From NCBI GenBank assembly GCA_930367215.1, contig OV884059.1:30619882-30683881 (forward strand): a stretch of 64,000 nucleotides of DNA, in the 5' to 3' direction. Both the position numbers and the translations under genes were made by a program. Under the pieces are notes generated by a model. That model saw nothing but the letters and a program-made list of their open reading frames with translations, had not been told where the DNA came from and ran no database searches. Positions 21,380 through 32,999 of the stretch are shown here, piece after piece. The DNA comes from Pollenia angustigena (taxonomy: Eukaryota > Arthropoda > Insecta > Diptera > Polleniidae). Within the stretch, counting starts at the first letter, position 1; the number at the start of each line of letters is the position of its first letter.

Positions 21380-23560
21380 TGGGAATTTTTGTTTCTTATT
21401 TTACTTTCAAAACATGATAATAATGTATGATTTTCTTCTTAATGGTTTTTGTTGTTGTTCTACAACAAGTTTTAACAAACACACACGTATGCACGCATAT
21501 TGGTTTCGAAAGTTATTCCAATTTTGACTGTTTTAAGTACTTATTAGTGTTATTCGTACTTAAATTTTTTTGTACTATTTGTACTAAAAGTTTGTAGAAA
21601 CCCCTTAAAATTTAGAACGAGTTTTTTCTTTCTGCGAAAAGACAACTTAAAGTAAATCGCAATGCATAAAAAATAAATTAGTGGTTAAACTTGAAAGAAG
21701 AAAAAAGCAAAAAAAAAATTTTCTTGGTGTGCACCGAGATCGAAACTGATATCAAGAAAATATTTGAAAATTTCAACTTTCTTTGTTTAACTTGACACAA
21801 ATTAACATTAATTAAACTGTCAAGAAAATTTTTTCTTTGTTTTAGTTAAAAACTTTTCGTAAGCAAACTTAAAATCAAATCGTACGTAAAATGAGTTTAA
21901 ACGTCTAGAAAAAAAAGAAAAGAAACACAGGATTTTATTTGCAGAAAGTACTTAAAATAATATAATTAAGCTTAATTTTCCAACAAAAAGAAAAAAAAAA
22001 CAAAAGACTGCTAATCAAATGATCTGAAAAAGGGTTTAACTGGCACATAAAAAAACGTTAGGACTTTTCGTCTTTTTCGCACATTTTAATTTCATACAAT
22101 CTCAAAAACACCCGCCCGTTCCGCAAAATAAAAATAAATGAAAAAAATACATTATTAAAGTTGTTCTTGTTTGTTGTGTTAGTCCCTTTTTATTAAAAGC
22201 CTAACGAGTTTCTTATCCTTTTTACTATTTTGTTTAGTCAATGTGCAACATGTTGCGCAGCCTTTTAATGACCAAGAGTTGCCATTAAAAATAAGTTTTT
22301 TTTTCTTTTCTTTTTAATTCATATTTTTTCCTACTTTTGTCCTTCCAACAACATTGAGTGTCAGTGTACTACATCAAACTGGCTTATGGTCTTTTCAATT
22401 TAGACAGCTAAGATTTGACTTAATAGCGTTGCCAAGCATTTAAAAGATTTTAATAGCTTTTAAAAGTGAAAAGAACAAGAAAAAACCCACATACACAAAT
22501 ACTTTTACATACAAACAAACTCATAAAAGATTAAAATTTATAATTATTTTTAAGAGCATCTAAAATTTTAAATCCATCTAAAAAGAATATACATTAAGGA
22601 TTAATTTTAAAGAGCGTTGCAAATAAATTACAAGTTCACTCTCTTGTTCGTTCTTTTTACTTTGTAACAAAAACGTTTCTATTACATTTTTATTTTTTTA
22701 GTATTTATACGCTTTTTTGCTTTAGATTTTTAAAACATTTTTTTTTTTTTTTTTGTTTTTTTGCTTTTATTTCACTATGGCCTTTGTTTGTTTGATTGTA
22801 AAAATGAGTTTGCTGGTATGTGTTTGTGCCTGCGTATTTGTATTTAAACACACATACAACCATTGAATGCCTGCCTCCTGCTCTTGTCTTAGTCCTGAGC
22901 ATCTAATTTGAGATGAGTTGTTGTATTCGCTACATAACGACGGCACATTACTTACTTTTGTTTTTTTTTTTTATAGCGGTCAGTGTGTTAGCCAGATTCG
23001 ATTTTTATGTCTGATTTCTTTTTTTTCTTCTTCATCTTCTTTTTATCATTGCGTTGTTGTGTTTCTTTTATCTTCATGTTTTTCAATGTCTAATAAGGAT
23101 TAATGCAAAACGCATGCGCTAAATTTAACATTCAAGTGGAGATTGGAAGAAATGTTGTTAACATAAAAGTTTAAACTGGAAATTGAGTGCAAAATACGTT
23201 ATTTAATAACGTTAAAATTCTATTTCAAGAGCCTAACGAAGTTTTCTACCTAAAAAAGTTGGAAGTCAAATTTTTCATTGTCGGATTTCCTATTTAGTTA
23301 ATTCAAGAACCATCATAATGTTGTAAAACAAACGTTTCTACAAATGTCGAATATTAATGCCTAAATTTAGGCTTGGCAGATTTTAATTTGCAAAATTCTT
23401 GCCATTCAAAAAAAAAAAAATCGTGATTTTGTAAACAATTCTAGACAATTAAAAACTTTCTAAAGTAATTTTTTACAAAAAACACAATTTTTAAAACCAG
23501 TTAAAAACACCATTTTGTGTCTGCATTAATTGAAAGCAAAACAAAAGTTAATCATTAATT
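21380..23560. other. AT-rich sequence, no gene recognised
   Basis: Poly-A/T tracts, CA-type microsatellite traces and short Lys-rich or Phe-rich ORFs only. No repeat boundaries were found. Confidence 0.45.
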
Positions 23561-25050
23561 AAAAAGCTTTTCTTATTCGTGCTTAATTCCCAATTTTAAT
23601 TTTTGTTTTTTTGATAAAAACACTGAAATTTATTGTAATTTTTAATAATAAACAGGCAAGTGCACGGCTTAAAAAAACTTAAACTGGCAACAGGCTTTTG
23701 CAAGTTGTTTTTTCTTAACCTACACTCACAATATTATTACAGTAACGGACTGTAGTTTATTTAAGAAATATTCCGTTTAGTCATTTTTAAACAAATAAAC
23801 ATTTAAAAGTCCAAGCAAATTTATTTTTAACTGATTCTAACAGTTATTCAAAAAACCAAATACATAATAATACGAATTTTCAGTTGCAGTAAATGTTGTC
23901 CGTTGATTGAGTTAAATTCTTCTTTATGTAAATATAATTTAAAGTAACGATAAGTTCATTTAAGTTTAACTGTCAAAAATTCAACCGCGAATTCAATAAA
24001 AACAAATGAATATACAGTTTATTTATTTAAAAATGAAATGAAATGGGCTTTAAATATGGCCCGAATAAGAGACAACCGGTTTTGAACTTCGCTTTTCATA
24101 CGGACCCAGAATATATATACTTTATAGGGTGTAGGATCAATATTGTAGAACAACTTACCAAAGATGTTGTCAATTAAGTGTTTTTTAGGCCGTGCACTTG
24201 CCTGTTTATTAACACATCAACAATAAACAACAGTTGAAATGTAAGTTGGGGAATGTAAGATGAGATAAACCCACTGTTGTTTATTGTTGATGCGTTTTGT
24301 TTAAACTTTGATATTATTACAAGTAGAACTGTTGCTATAATTCTTATACGTTTAACAGTTTTATTTGGTTTAATATCTTTAGTTTTTCTAAAATCTTTAT
24401 GGATGAAGTTTCCTAATGATCTGGCCTAAGCAACCAGTGAAATGCGCATAGGAATAGCTTATCCCATCAACAATAACTTTCAAGTTTTTTTGTCAAGAAT
24501 AAAAACTGGGAATTAAGCACGAATAACAAAATCTTTTGAAATTAAAATTTTGTATTCCCAAAAATTGAAATTACTTTTTGATAATAAACAGGCAAGTGCA
24601 CGGCCTAAAAAACACTTAATTGACAACATCTTTGTAAGTTGCCGTTGTTTTTATTTTGTTTTTCTTAACCTACTTACAACTACAATTACTGTTGAGAGAA
24701 TTTCAACTAATTATAGAGGGGAATGTAAGATGAGATAAACCCACTGTTGTTTATTGTTGATGTGTTTCGTTTAAACTTTGATATTATTACAAGTAGAACT
24801 GTTGCTATAATTCTTATACGTTTAACAGTTTTATTTGGTTTAATATCTTTAGTTTTTCTAAAATCTTTATGGATGAAGTTGCCTGATGATCTGGCCTAAG
24901 CAACCAGTGAAATGCATAGGAAAAGCTTATCCCATCAACAATAAATTTCAAGTGTTTTTGTCAAGAATAAAAACTGGGAATTAAGCACGAATAACAAAAT
25001 CTTTTGAAATTTAAAATTTTGTATTCCTAAAAATTGAAATTACTTTTTGT
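23560..25050 (+). repeat. J repeat cluster (partial unit plus two tandem units)
   Basis: A partial unit sits at 23570-23740. Two head-to-tail units of about 465 bp follow (about 24150-24583 and 24584-25049), meeting at AAATTGAAATTACTTTTTG followed by ATAATAAACAGGCAAGTGCA. A short family A fragment (CGGACCCAGAATATATATAC) lies at 24100-24150. This is the second place in the window where J units lie in tandem. Confidence 0.75.
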
Positions 25051-25505
25051 ACGGGAGGTACCACGCCCACTTCTCCAATCCCGTCCACATTTTGTAGGAT
25101 GGTGTGTATTGGCAACCTAAATGTGTGTACCAAATTGTACCTAAATAATAATTGGATTTTGCTGTTCCCCAGATATACAGCAAAAAGTAATACAAATACA
25201 ACAACCACAAGGGATTTTTGGAAAAAATTTGAGGTAGACGTGGTTTTTTGCTCATATCTCAGCAAATAAGAATACCTGACATAAAGATAGCCCAACCAAT
25301 CCCCATCATATCTGGGGGCTTCGGAAAACCCATTTCAACAGACAGACGGATAGACGGACAGACGGACAACCGGTTTTGAACTTTGCTGTTCATAAGGACC
25401 CAGAATATATATACTTTATAGGGTTGGGATCAATATTGTAGAAATTACAAATGGAATGACAAAGTTATATATACCCTTTCTACTTTCGGGGAAGGGTATA
25501 AAAAT
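25050..25505 (-). repeat. Family A (Helentron-like) repeat
   Basis: It matches 52812-53290 block by block: GGAGGTACCACGCCCACTTC, AAATGTGTGTACC, GGGATTTTTGGAAAAAAT, GTGGTTTTTTGCTCATATCT, ACAGACGGACA, CAGAATATATATACTTTATA. It ends GGGGAAGGGTATAAA. The inverted GAAGGGTAT/ATACCCTTC subterminal sequence is typical of this family. Confidence 0.75.
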
Positions 25506-26513
25506 TTCTGCAAGCCACGAGGAATTAATTCTTCTTACACAAATTTTGGAGATCATGCAGCTTTCGATGGTCGGAATGAAACTATTTCTCAAACAATAGT
25601 GTATATTATTATAAGCTATTTTATAAGTTAAAGTTTTCATAAATTGTATTTTTTTCTACAGGCTAAAATGGAGTATACACTAGGGAGATCGATTATCCGA
25701 CTTTTTTCAATAACCGGTTTTCGAATATTCCGAATAGTTGCTATTTTAAATTTTCGACTAAGCATTTTAAAAATAGCCGGTTAATCGGGTTCTATTCGAA
25801 TACATAAAAATACAAAAATCAAATCTGTTTTTGTAATAAAAAGTTAATTTAAATAAAAACAAAACAATTTACGAAGGTAAGGAACCAACAAAATACATAG
25901 ATATGACTAAACGTATGTTCAGACCAAACAAATATTTGACGATAGAATCCAAAAAGCGTGACCAGTAAATTGATCAAACTTAAGCTTTATTTTTTATAAT
26001 TCCTATTTATTTACTAAACATTATTCCTAAGATCATAATAATAAAATACAAAATTCAAACAATTCTTTAAGAAAACTAGTGGCAACGTGTAGGACGTCAA
26101 ATATTTAATAGGTTTGAACATAGCTGTAGAAGTTTTGAAAAACTTTGGTTTTTCAAATTATAGGAATTTAATAAATTTATTATTTGAAATATTCCCCCAA
26201 ATTTATTTTAAATGAGTTTTAATTTGTTGGTGGCTAATCATATCTATATGAATCAGTGGACTTCAAACCTATTTTTGAGTTGCAAACAAAACCTCTTATA
26301 TAGGATATATTTAAAATTATTTCGTTTCCGCATTATAGAAACGAATAGTAATATGAACATGCTTTTTGTATGAAATATCTGTCAATTCGTCGATCACAAT
26401 TTAAATCCTTCCATGGTATTGTTTGATTCCTTCAATTCTGTATTAACTTCTTGGTGTTTTTATAAATAAAACTGAAGAATTTTTCCACATCGTTGATTCC
26501 GCAGGTATGTTGT

Positions 26514-26844
26514 AGCCGTACCTAAACAAGAGCGGAAGGCGGAACGTTTTCTTCCGCTTAGCTTTTACGCTGATATGCCATACCTAAACATGAGCATCAA
26601 CGTTGTGCCACAAATAATAGTTTTAACTTTCTTGTTTGATAAAACCCACAAATATAAAGAAGAGAAATAAAAAGAAGAGAAAAAACCGCCAGCTTGTCGA
26701 AAAACTAGCTACATTGACATTATTTATTAACAAAGCGGCCAACTTCACTATTAATCGCGCTATTTAGGGATGCTTCATACCAATTGTATGGGCATGAGAA
26801 TTTTTGACAGCTAGAAGACGCTTTCCGCTCTTGTTTAGGAATGG
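26514..26844. mobile_element. MITE family M, best copy
   Basis: Inverted ends CCTAAACAAGAGCGGAA (26521 onward) and TTCCGCTCTTGTTTAGG (right end about 26824-26840) enclose 331 bp. The interior includes a second internal ATACCTAAACATGAGC at 26580. There is no ORF. Confidence 0.8.
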
Positions 26845-26914
26845 CTGTTAGAGTTTTCATTCATTATTGGCAGAATATTTTAGTAAAGTATTATTTGCAG
26901 TCTCTTAATAACTA

Positions 26915-27426
26915 CAGTCAAATCCCGATAATTCGTACCCCGATAAATCGTAATTCCCGATAATTCGTAATAAACTGTCGGTCCCTTGAAAAAATCTCTT
27001 TAATTCGTACAATTTCCATTCATTTTGGTCCCCTCGCTAATTCGTAATTTTTTTTCAAATAAAATCTTCTTAACCTCTTATAAATCGTAATTGTTTGCTA
27101 ACTACCACTTATAATTCGTAATAAAAACAACAGAAACATGGAATGATTTTTTGTTTACCGCTATTTTTTGCGTGGGTTTTTGCTTTTGCTTGTGTGTTTA
27201 TTTTCTTAAGATCAGTTCGTTATATGAATAATTTTTATATATTTAATTTTTAACAATTGTTTTTAATGTTTTTTTGATAGTTTTAGTAAATAAATTGAAA
27301 AACCCCGTTAAATCGTATTATTTTTATTTTAACCCCGTTAAATCGAAACCCCGCTAAATCGAAAACCCCTATAATTCGTAAGAAATGGCCGGTCCCTTGC
27401 GATTACGAATTATCGGGATTCTACTG
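26915..27426. mobile_element. Pogo-like MITE with TA target and iterated AATTCGTA
   Basis: TA precedes CAGTCAAATCCCGATAATTC and follows GAATTATCGGGATTCTACTG (TA at 26913-26914 and 27427-27428). CAG ends with a TA target are the pogo/Tigger-type signature. The 512-bp body repeats ATAATTCGTA / TTAAATCGAA-type words about a dozen times. Confidence 0.85.
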
Positions 27427-28302
27427 TACTTAGAACAGAGTCAAGTTTTACTTGGCATATATTTTTGTCAATTTTGTGGACTAATTAAAGGTGATTAATA
27501 AGTCGTGACGTTGAACAACCTTTGCAACTTATCATTTTATGTCCCTTTAAGCATCATTGTCTTCTAAATAAGTTTGAATATTAAGAATACTGTCAAATTG
27601 CTAATTACTTTTAAGTTGAAAAATTTTTTTTTGTAGTATTTTGAATTGCTTTTGGTTTTTGTTACAAGAAAACACGCTTATATGAGCGACTTTTGTTACA
27701 TTTTATTTTGACATTCTTTATAAAAGTTTAAGTTTGCCAAATATTCAATTAGAAAAATACTTAAACTACGGGTACATTTTTAGCAAAAGTAAGGAAAACG
27801 TATATAAATTACACATAACTAAAATAACCGGTTTATTCGATATTCGAAAAATGGACATTTTAAAATATTCGACTTGGGCAAAACTAAAATAACCGGTTAA
27901 AACCGGTCAAATACTATTCGATCGATCACCCTAGTATACACTATTATTCTTTTAGCAATTTTGGAGTGGCAATTTCAAGTAAAATAGCGCATATGAGCTT
28001 ACACACTTATTGAAGGAAAATTTTAAACAAGAAATTATACACTATTTTTTCCAACGACAATCAATGACGCGCACACAAGCAAGCACTGTAGCAGAAGATG
28101 AAGGCAGAGCAGAGCGGCCGGCTGGCTTTGAGACACATTTTATTTTTTTTTGTTTGAATAACTTTTGAACACAATGTTTTTCTTTATCACTCACTGTTGC
28201 TGCATACTTTCCTTTGCTATAGTAGAAGAAATGTAACCAAAACCGGCGGCAGACCGACTCGGTATGTTTTTTGTCATGATTTCTACTTTTGTATTTGATG
28301 TA

Positions 28303-29617
28303 AAGGGTGTTTTTTTAAGCCCGATAGAACTTGAAATTGTAAAAAATAACACAAAAAATTAAATTGTAATCAAAATTTTTTTTTTTATTCGAAAGATCAA
28401 TACGTGACATTAACATTTGAAAATGATTTCGGGCATATGGGCACCGCGGCTGTTCTTGACGAAGCGCATTCTGGACGTACAATTTTGGGCCACTTTTTCG
28501 AGCACTGCTGGCCGTATGTCACGAATAACACGAACAATGCTGGCCTCCAAGGCGTCAATTGTTGCTGGTTTATCAGCATAAATCAGCATAAACCAGTGAC
28601 TTCACGTAGCCCCACAGGAAATAATCGAGAGGTGTCAAATCGCACGACCTTGGAGGCCAATTGACAGGTCCATTTCTCGAAATCAACTAATCGCCAAATT
28701 TTGATTTCAATAAGTCGATGGTTGCGTTCGCCGTATGGCACGTATCGCCATCCTGTTGAAACCACATCTCCTCCGGATCAATGTCATCCATATTTTCAAA
28801 CAAAAAATCATTGATCATGGTGCGGTAACGATCTCCATTGACCGTAACGCGAGCTCCGGCCTCATTTTTGAAGAAATAAGGTCCGATGATGCCACCAGCG
28901 TGAAAACCGCACCAAACGGTGCATTTTTCTGGATTTAATGGAGTCTGTAGGGTCTCTTGTGGATTGGTCTCGCTCCATATGCGGCAATTTTGCTTATTAA
29001 CAAACCCGTTAAGCCAAAAATGCGCCTCATCGCTGAACACAATTTTGCGATAAATCAACGGGTCAGTTGCCAACTGCTCTAGAGCCCAATCGGCGAAAGA
29101 ACGACGCATATAATGGTCTCGTGGCTTCAATTCCTGCACCAGCTGGATCTTATACGGGTGTAGGCCGAGATCTTTGCGCAAAATTTTCCACGTAGTTGAC
29201 GGACAGAGCCCCAATTCCTGCGACCGACGACGAATCGATAAATTTGAATCTTCTTCCACACTTTCGTTTACAGCGGCGATATTTTCTTCAGTACGCACAT
29301 TCCTTCGACGTGTTGGTGTTATTGCATCCTCTAGAGAGTATGTGGTACGAAATCTATCCACAGTTCGACGAATGGCTTGTTCAGATGGACGATTATGTAC
29401 GCCATAAAAATGACGAAGTCGTCTATAAGTTGCGCGAATCGACGACTGATTTTCAAAGTAAATTTGGATAATTTCGTAGCGTTGTTCAAGCGTGAGTCTA
29501 TTCATGATGATTTGTCAGAGTATACTGAAACGATAAAAAAAAATATTTCATCAAAATTTAATTTTTTGTGTTACTTTTTACAATTTAAAGTTCTATCTAG
29601 CTTAAAAAAACACTCTT
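28303..29617 (-). mobile_element. Near-complete DD41D mariner element, 1315 bp
   Basis: The ends are about 60-bp inverted repeats beginning AAGGGTGTTTTTTTAAGC (left) and AAGAGTGTTTTTTTAAGC (complement of the right). TA flanks both (28301-28302 and 29618-29619). The pre-insertion sequence is preserved in the second family C copy near 58012-58030, where TTTGATGTATTTCACTAAAC is unbroken, so excision or insertion boundaries are certain. Confidence 0.95.
28397..29505 (-). pseudogene. Mariner transposase with one nonsense codon and one 10-bp duplication
   Basis: Starting at ATG 29505, 272 codons are open. They include an N-terminal helix-turn-helix (RYEIIQIYFENQSSIRATYR), the first catalytic Asp in IVFSDEAHFW, and the second in MWFQQDGDTCHT. 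A TAG at 28689-28687 interrupts just after KSKFGD. Beyond it LISRNGPVNWPPRSCDLTPL and the third Asp (LDYFLWGYVKS) follow in frame; the spacing is 41 residues, so DD41D. A 10-bp tandem repeat (ATCAGCATAA twice, 28572-28591) then shifts the frame before the last 60 residues, which end MPEIIFKC and a stop near 28397. Only two lesions separate it from an intact gene, so it is fairly young but not functional as it stands. Confidence 0.92.
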
Positions 29618-29884
29618 TATTTAACTAAACAGTTTGAAAAAATTGAATACGGGATTTTGTTTTTTTTACCAACTTTGAAACCAACCAAAAATTTATTTTG
29701 TTTCTTATAATGGTTTTGTTGTTTCTGTGGTTTAAAAAGAGTGAAACGTTTTTTTACCTGTAAAAAAATCAGTAAAAAAAATTTGTAGAAATTAAAAAAA
29801 TTTTCAAACAAGCGTTTGTTTGAAAATAATTCGGCAATAATTTGTTCTGTGTACGCTGTTGTTATATTAAGGGGACGATATAAA

Positions 29885-30040
29885 CCCACAAATATTTATG
29901 TGTTCGAAAGATGACAAACAGGGAAACGTCTTTTTTATGCTTTTCTACACAAACACGATTAGCGTTCGTGTTCTCCACAAATCTACCGAACCAAACACTA
30001 AGGAGCAATGTCTAGTGTTTATTTTCGAACACTGATATTC
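29885..30040 (-). mobile_element. Family E (hAT MITE), 5'-truncated copy
   Basis: It contains CAAATCTACCGAACCAAACA and ends GTTTATTTTCGAACACTG at 30034, as in the full copies at 32445 and 61287 (complement). The other end is missing where it meets family C. Confidence 0.7.
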
Positions 30041-30495
30041 AACGCTCGATCTAAATAAATAAAAAAACAAAATTTCTAACTTCGTGCCAAAAGAAATTCA
30101 ATAAGGGAAATGCAGTGTGCAAGCGATGCAAATACGTGCAAAAATACACACATTTGCACAACACAACAACAAAACCTACCTATTTGCAATTTGCTCTATT
30201 TTACTCAGTTTGCACTAAAAAAACCATGACCAAAATTAGTAGTGCATACATGTTCAGTTGCAGACAAATGCAAACAATAACATTTGACATATTAAGCGCC
30301 ATATTGTTTTTTAATGAAACTTCTAAATTGAAAATTTTTGTGGGTTTTAATATAAAATAGAGAATAAAATTTTAATAATTTAAGAAGAAATAATTTATTT
30401 TAATATGCTTGTGTAAATTGTAAACAAATGCAGATTTTTAACAGTGCTGCCAGAAGTTTTTTGTGTTGCTCTGCTTATTATACTTATAGTTTGTT
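30041..30495. other. Unassigned sequence
   Basis: Short ORFs only; no repeat boundary or gene was seen. Confidence 0.35.
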
Positions 30496-30499
30496 CTGC

Positions 30500-31505
30500 T
30501 TATTATACCCTTCACCACAGGTGGTGAAAAGGGTATATATAAGTTTGTCATTCCGTTTGCAATTTCTATAGGTATAATATTGATGTTAGACCCTTTAAAG
30601 TATGTATATTCTGGGTACTTATGAGGAGCGAAGTTGATTTGCTATGTCCGTCTGTCGGGCTGTCCTTTGAAATGGATTTTCCGAAGACCCCATATATGAT
30701 GGGGGCCAGGTTATTATACATTTATATCACATATGGTCCGGAATTGTTTGCTATTGAAATTCCGCAAGATCGGTCCACAAATGGCTGAGATATGAGTAAA
30801 AAACCACGACTGCCTCAAATTTTTTCCTTTAAAGGTTCAATGAGACGTGACATTACCATACCCACACTGTATTACCAAAACGACATAAACATACCATACA
30901 AACCCATTCAATTTTGGTTTCAACGGTCATACAGTGGCTATGTTAATACAGTGTTGGTAATGTGGTTTTTTTGTTGTTTTTTATACCCTTCACTACAAGT
31001 GGTGGATTTTATTTGCAATGTGTTTAATTTTACGCATACATATACACATTAATGCATGTATTTGATATGCCGCTCAAATAAAGAAACAAACTCATAGACT
31101 CAATATATTTTAATTTAACGCTCCTTTAGTAAAAGCATTCGTAGCCGAGTTGTTAAGTTCTATCCTGAGACTGATAATTTTGACAGTTCGAATCCCAAAA
31201 AGATTTTTTTTCATTTTTTTTATTAAATTTTTTTATGTTCTAAAAAACAATTTTAAGATTGTAAAACGAATTTCAAACATCAACTTTGGCAAAAGAGGAA
31301 ACGGGCTTAGGTACATAAATAAATTTTTTGTTTTTTTATATTCTTCGGCATGACGAAATGAAAAGTTGGTGTGGCTCAATTAATATTTATTTATATCTAT
31401 CTAAAGAACGTTATTTATGTATATAACTTTTTGTTCTTATCTCATCATGGTGAAGGGTATATAAGATTCGGCATAACCGAATATAGCACTGTTACTTGTT
31501 TATGA
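30500..31505 (+). mobile_element. Family A Helentron-like element with both ends
   Basis: It begins TTATACCCTTCACCACAGG and ends GGTGAAGGGTATATAAG, then the hairpin TTCGGCATAACCGAA and TATAGCACTGTTACTTG. Subterminal inverted repeats with a 3' hairpin but no terminal inverted repeat fit non-autonomous Helentrons (DINE-1 style). A tRNA-like insert lies at 31134-31195. Confidence 0.6.
31134..31195 (+). repeat. tRNA-like SINE head
   Basis: CGTAGCCGAGTTGTTAAG (A-box like) is followed after about 30 bases by CAGTTCGAATCCC (B-box like), then a T-rich tail. The spacing and wording resemble a class II tRNA (Ser/Leu). The acceptor stem cannot pair, so it is not a functional tRNA gene. Confidence 0.5.
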
Positions 31506-32247
31506 ATACGGCAGATTATGTTTTAATTAATAAATTTAAAAAATTTCAAGTTTTGTAGAAAATCTTTCAAGAAATATTTATTTTTGAAATTTGCTCTTAA
31601 CGGAATTTTTAATACGTCATGTGAAAGATATTTCGAAGTAGTTTCTTATAATACCAGAACTTCTTTGATCCAGGTTTTACCTAAAGTTTAATGTTCGAAA
31701 AACATCACTTTTAAGAAACTTGGCATGACTTTTATGTGTCAAAAGTTTTTTTTATGCAGTACATTTTGCCAATTATTGCTGCAGTTAATTTTCTGAAGCA
31801 ATAGCTTTTGACATAAAACAAATCGTTTTATTTTTTTTTTGTGATGCTTTTTCTTGTCATTTATAAGAAAACTGTCAGTTGTTGGTTCAATATTTTTAAT
31901 AAAATTTGAAATCGTTATTGTTGATAACATTTTTATTATTAATTTGTGTTTGCTTCTTAAACTTTTGCAGTTCAAACTTTGCACAGCTGCTGTGCAGTAA
32001 AAAAGTATCAGCATCACAACTGCAACTGGTAATTACGCATCAGCAACATTTTACATCACTGCAGTATTGATGAATAGTTTTCATGCATTAACGTACGTAC
32101 CCTAAGTGTTGTGAAACTTTTAAGACCTATACCACGCTCGTTGACGGAAATTTTTTATTTTTAATGCAGTTTATATGCATTAATTTATTTTATCTGCCGT
32201 TAAAATTATATTGTTTATTACTTCCAAAAACAACAAAATTATAATAT
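31506..32247. other. Unassigned sequence
   Basis: AT-rich, no gene or repeat boundary recognised. Confidence 0.35.
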
Positions 32248-32250
32248 TTA

Positions 32251-32376
32251 GGGCCATTATTACAACTTGAAGTTAGCTAAAGTTAAGATTAAATTGACAG
32301 ATAATAATGTGTTATCTGTCAAAAAGCATATGTTAACTGTCCGATAACAGCTAACGCCAAGTTATAATAATGGCCC
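32251..32376. mobile_element. 126-bp TTA-flanked MITE
   Basis: Ends are GGGCCATTATTACAACTTG and CAAGTTATAATAATGGCCC (complement CAAC/TAAC variant), flanked by TTA at 32248-32250 and 32377-32379. PIF/Harbinger-type target. Confidence 0.85.
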
Positions 32377-32444
32377 TTAATATGTTTTATAATAAATTCA
32401 ATTGTTCTTATGTTATAAAATGTATTATAAAGAAGTATTTATAT

Positions 32445-32990
32445 CAGTGTTCGAAAATAAACACTAAATATCGTTTCTTAATGTTCGGCTTGGTAGATTT
32501 GTGGAAAACACAAACGCTAATAGTGTTTGAGTAGAAAATCATTAAAAAAAATAACGTTTCCCTGTTAGTCATCTTTCAAACACAAAAATATTACTGTTTT
32601 TTATCAAACTCAATAAAAGATGTGAACATTTAATTCCGTTCTGTTTTTTTTTTTTGAAAATCCACAAACTTCAATGTGTTCGGTTCGGCTCATTAATGTT
32701 CGTCCCTTTTGGCTAATAAAAAAAACCAAATTTTTTTTACAAAAACAAAAAACACACACGAAAAAAACATTATAGAACATTAAAATATAATGTTTGTCTA
32801 CAGTATCACTACAATTGTTCTGTTTTTTAAGGAAGAACCGAACATTACATAATGTTTGGTTCTTTCTTGAAAATAGTTACGAACGGTTTTAAGGGTTGTG
32901 TATGTGTACACAATCACAAAAAAAAATAGTTAAAATTCCTGGGTGTGTGAGCCGAACGTTAAATAATGTACTGTTTATTTTCGAACATTG
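32445..32990. mobile_element. Family E hAT MITE, full copy 1
   Basis: CAGTGTTCGAAAATAAACA at the left and GTTTATTTTCGAACATTG at the right. The flanks ATTTATAT (32437-32444) and ATTTGTAT (32991-32998) agree at 7 of 8 bases. The 546-bp body matches 61287-61826 almost throughout. No ORF of note; poly-A/T and TAATGTTCGG-type words recur. Confidence 0.88.
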
Positions 32991-32999
32991 ATTTGTATA

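Larger units (their letters stand above)
25676..27936. mobile_element. 2.3-kb TIR element inserted in family C copy 1
   Basis: Termini are ACTAGGGAGATCGATT (left) and, as complement of the right end, ACTAGGGTGATCGATCG. Subterminal regions on both sides carry repeated ACCGGTT, TATTCGAA and ATAACCGG motifs. The uninterrupted target (GTATACACTATTATTC) is preserved at 48330. The duplicated target cannot be fixed exactly because it is nearly palindromic (ATAC or TATAC). No transposase was seen; the centre holds two further MITEs. Confidence 0.75.
25511..29881. mobile_element. Family C element, copy 1, with nested insertions
   Basis: The segments 25511-25675, 27937-28300 and 29620-29881 join to give a sequence that also occurs at 48145-48440 (first part) and at 54965-58877 (later part). 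The right end GGGGACGATATA matches the TIR of the 47551-48584 element. The left end is lost against a family A repeat. No long ORF remains. It hosts the 25676-27936 element and the 28303-29617 mariner. Confidence 0.7.

Noticed and set aside
22705..23103. ORFs on both strands around 22.7-23.1 kb
   Set aside because: Built on poly(T)/poly(A) tracts; no domain or splice support.
31134..31195. Functional tRNA gene
   Set aside because: A- and B-box-like words are present but no acceptor stem can form and the 3' side runs into poly(T); treated as a SINE head.
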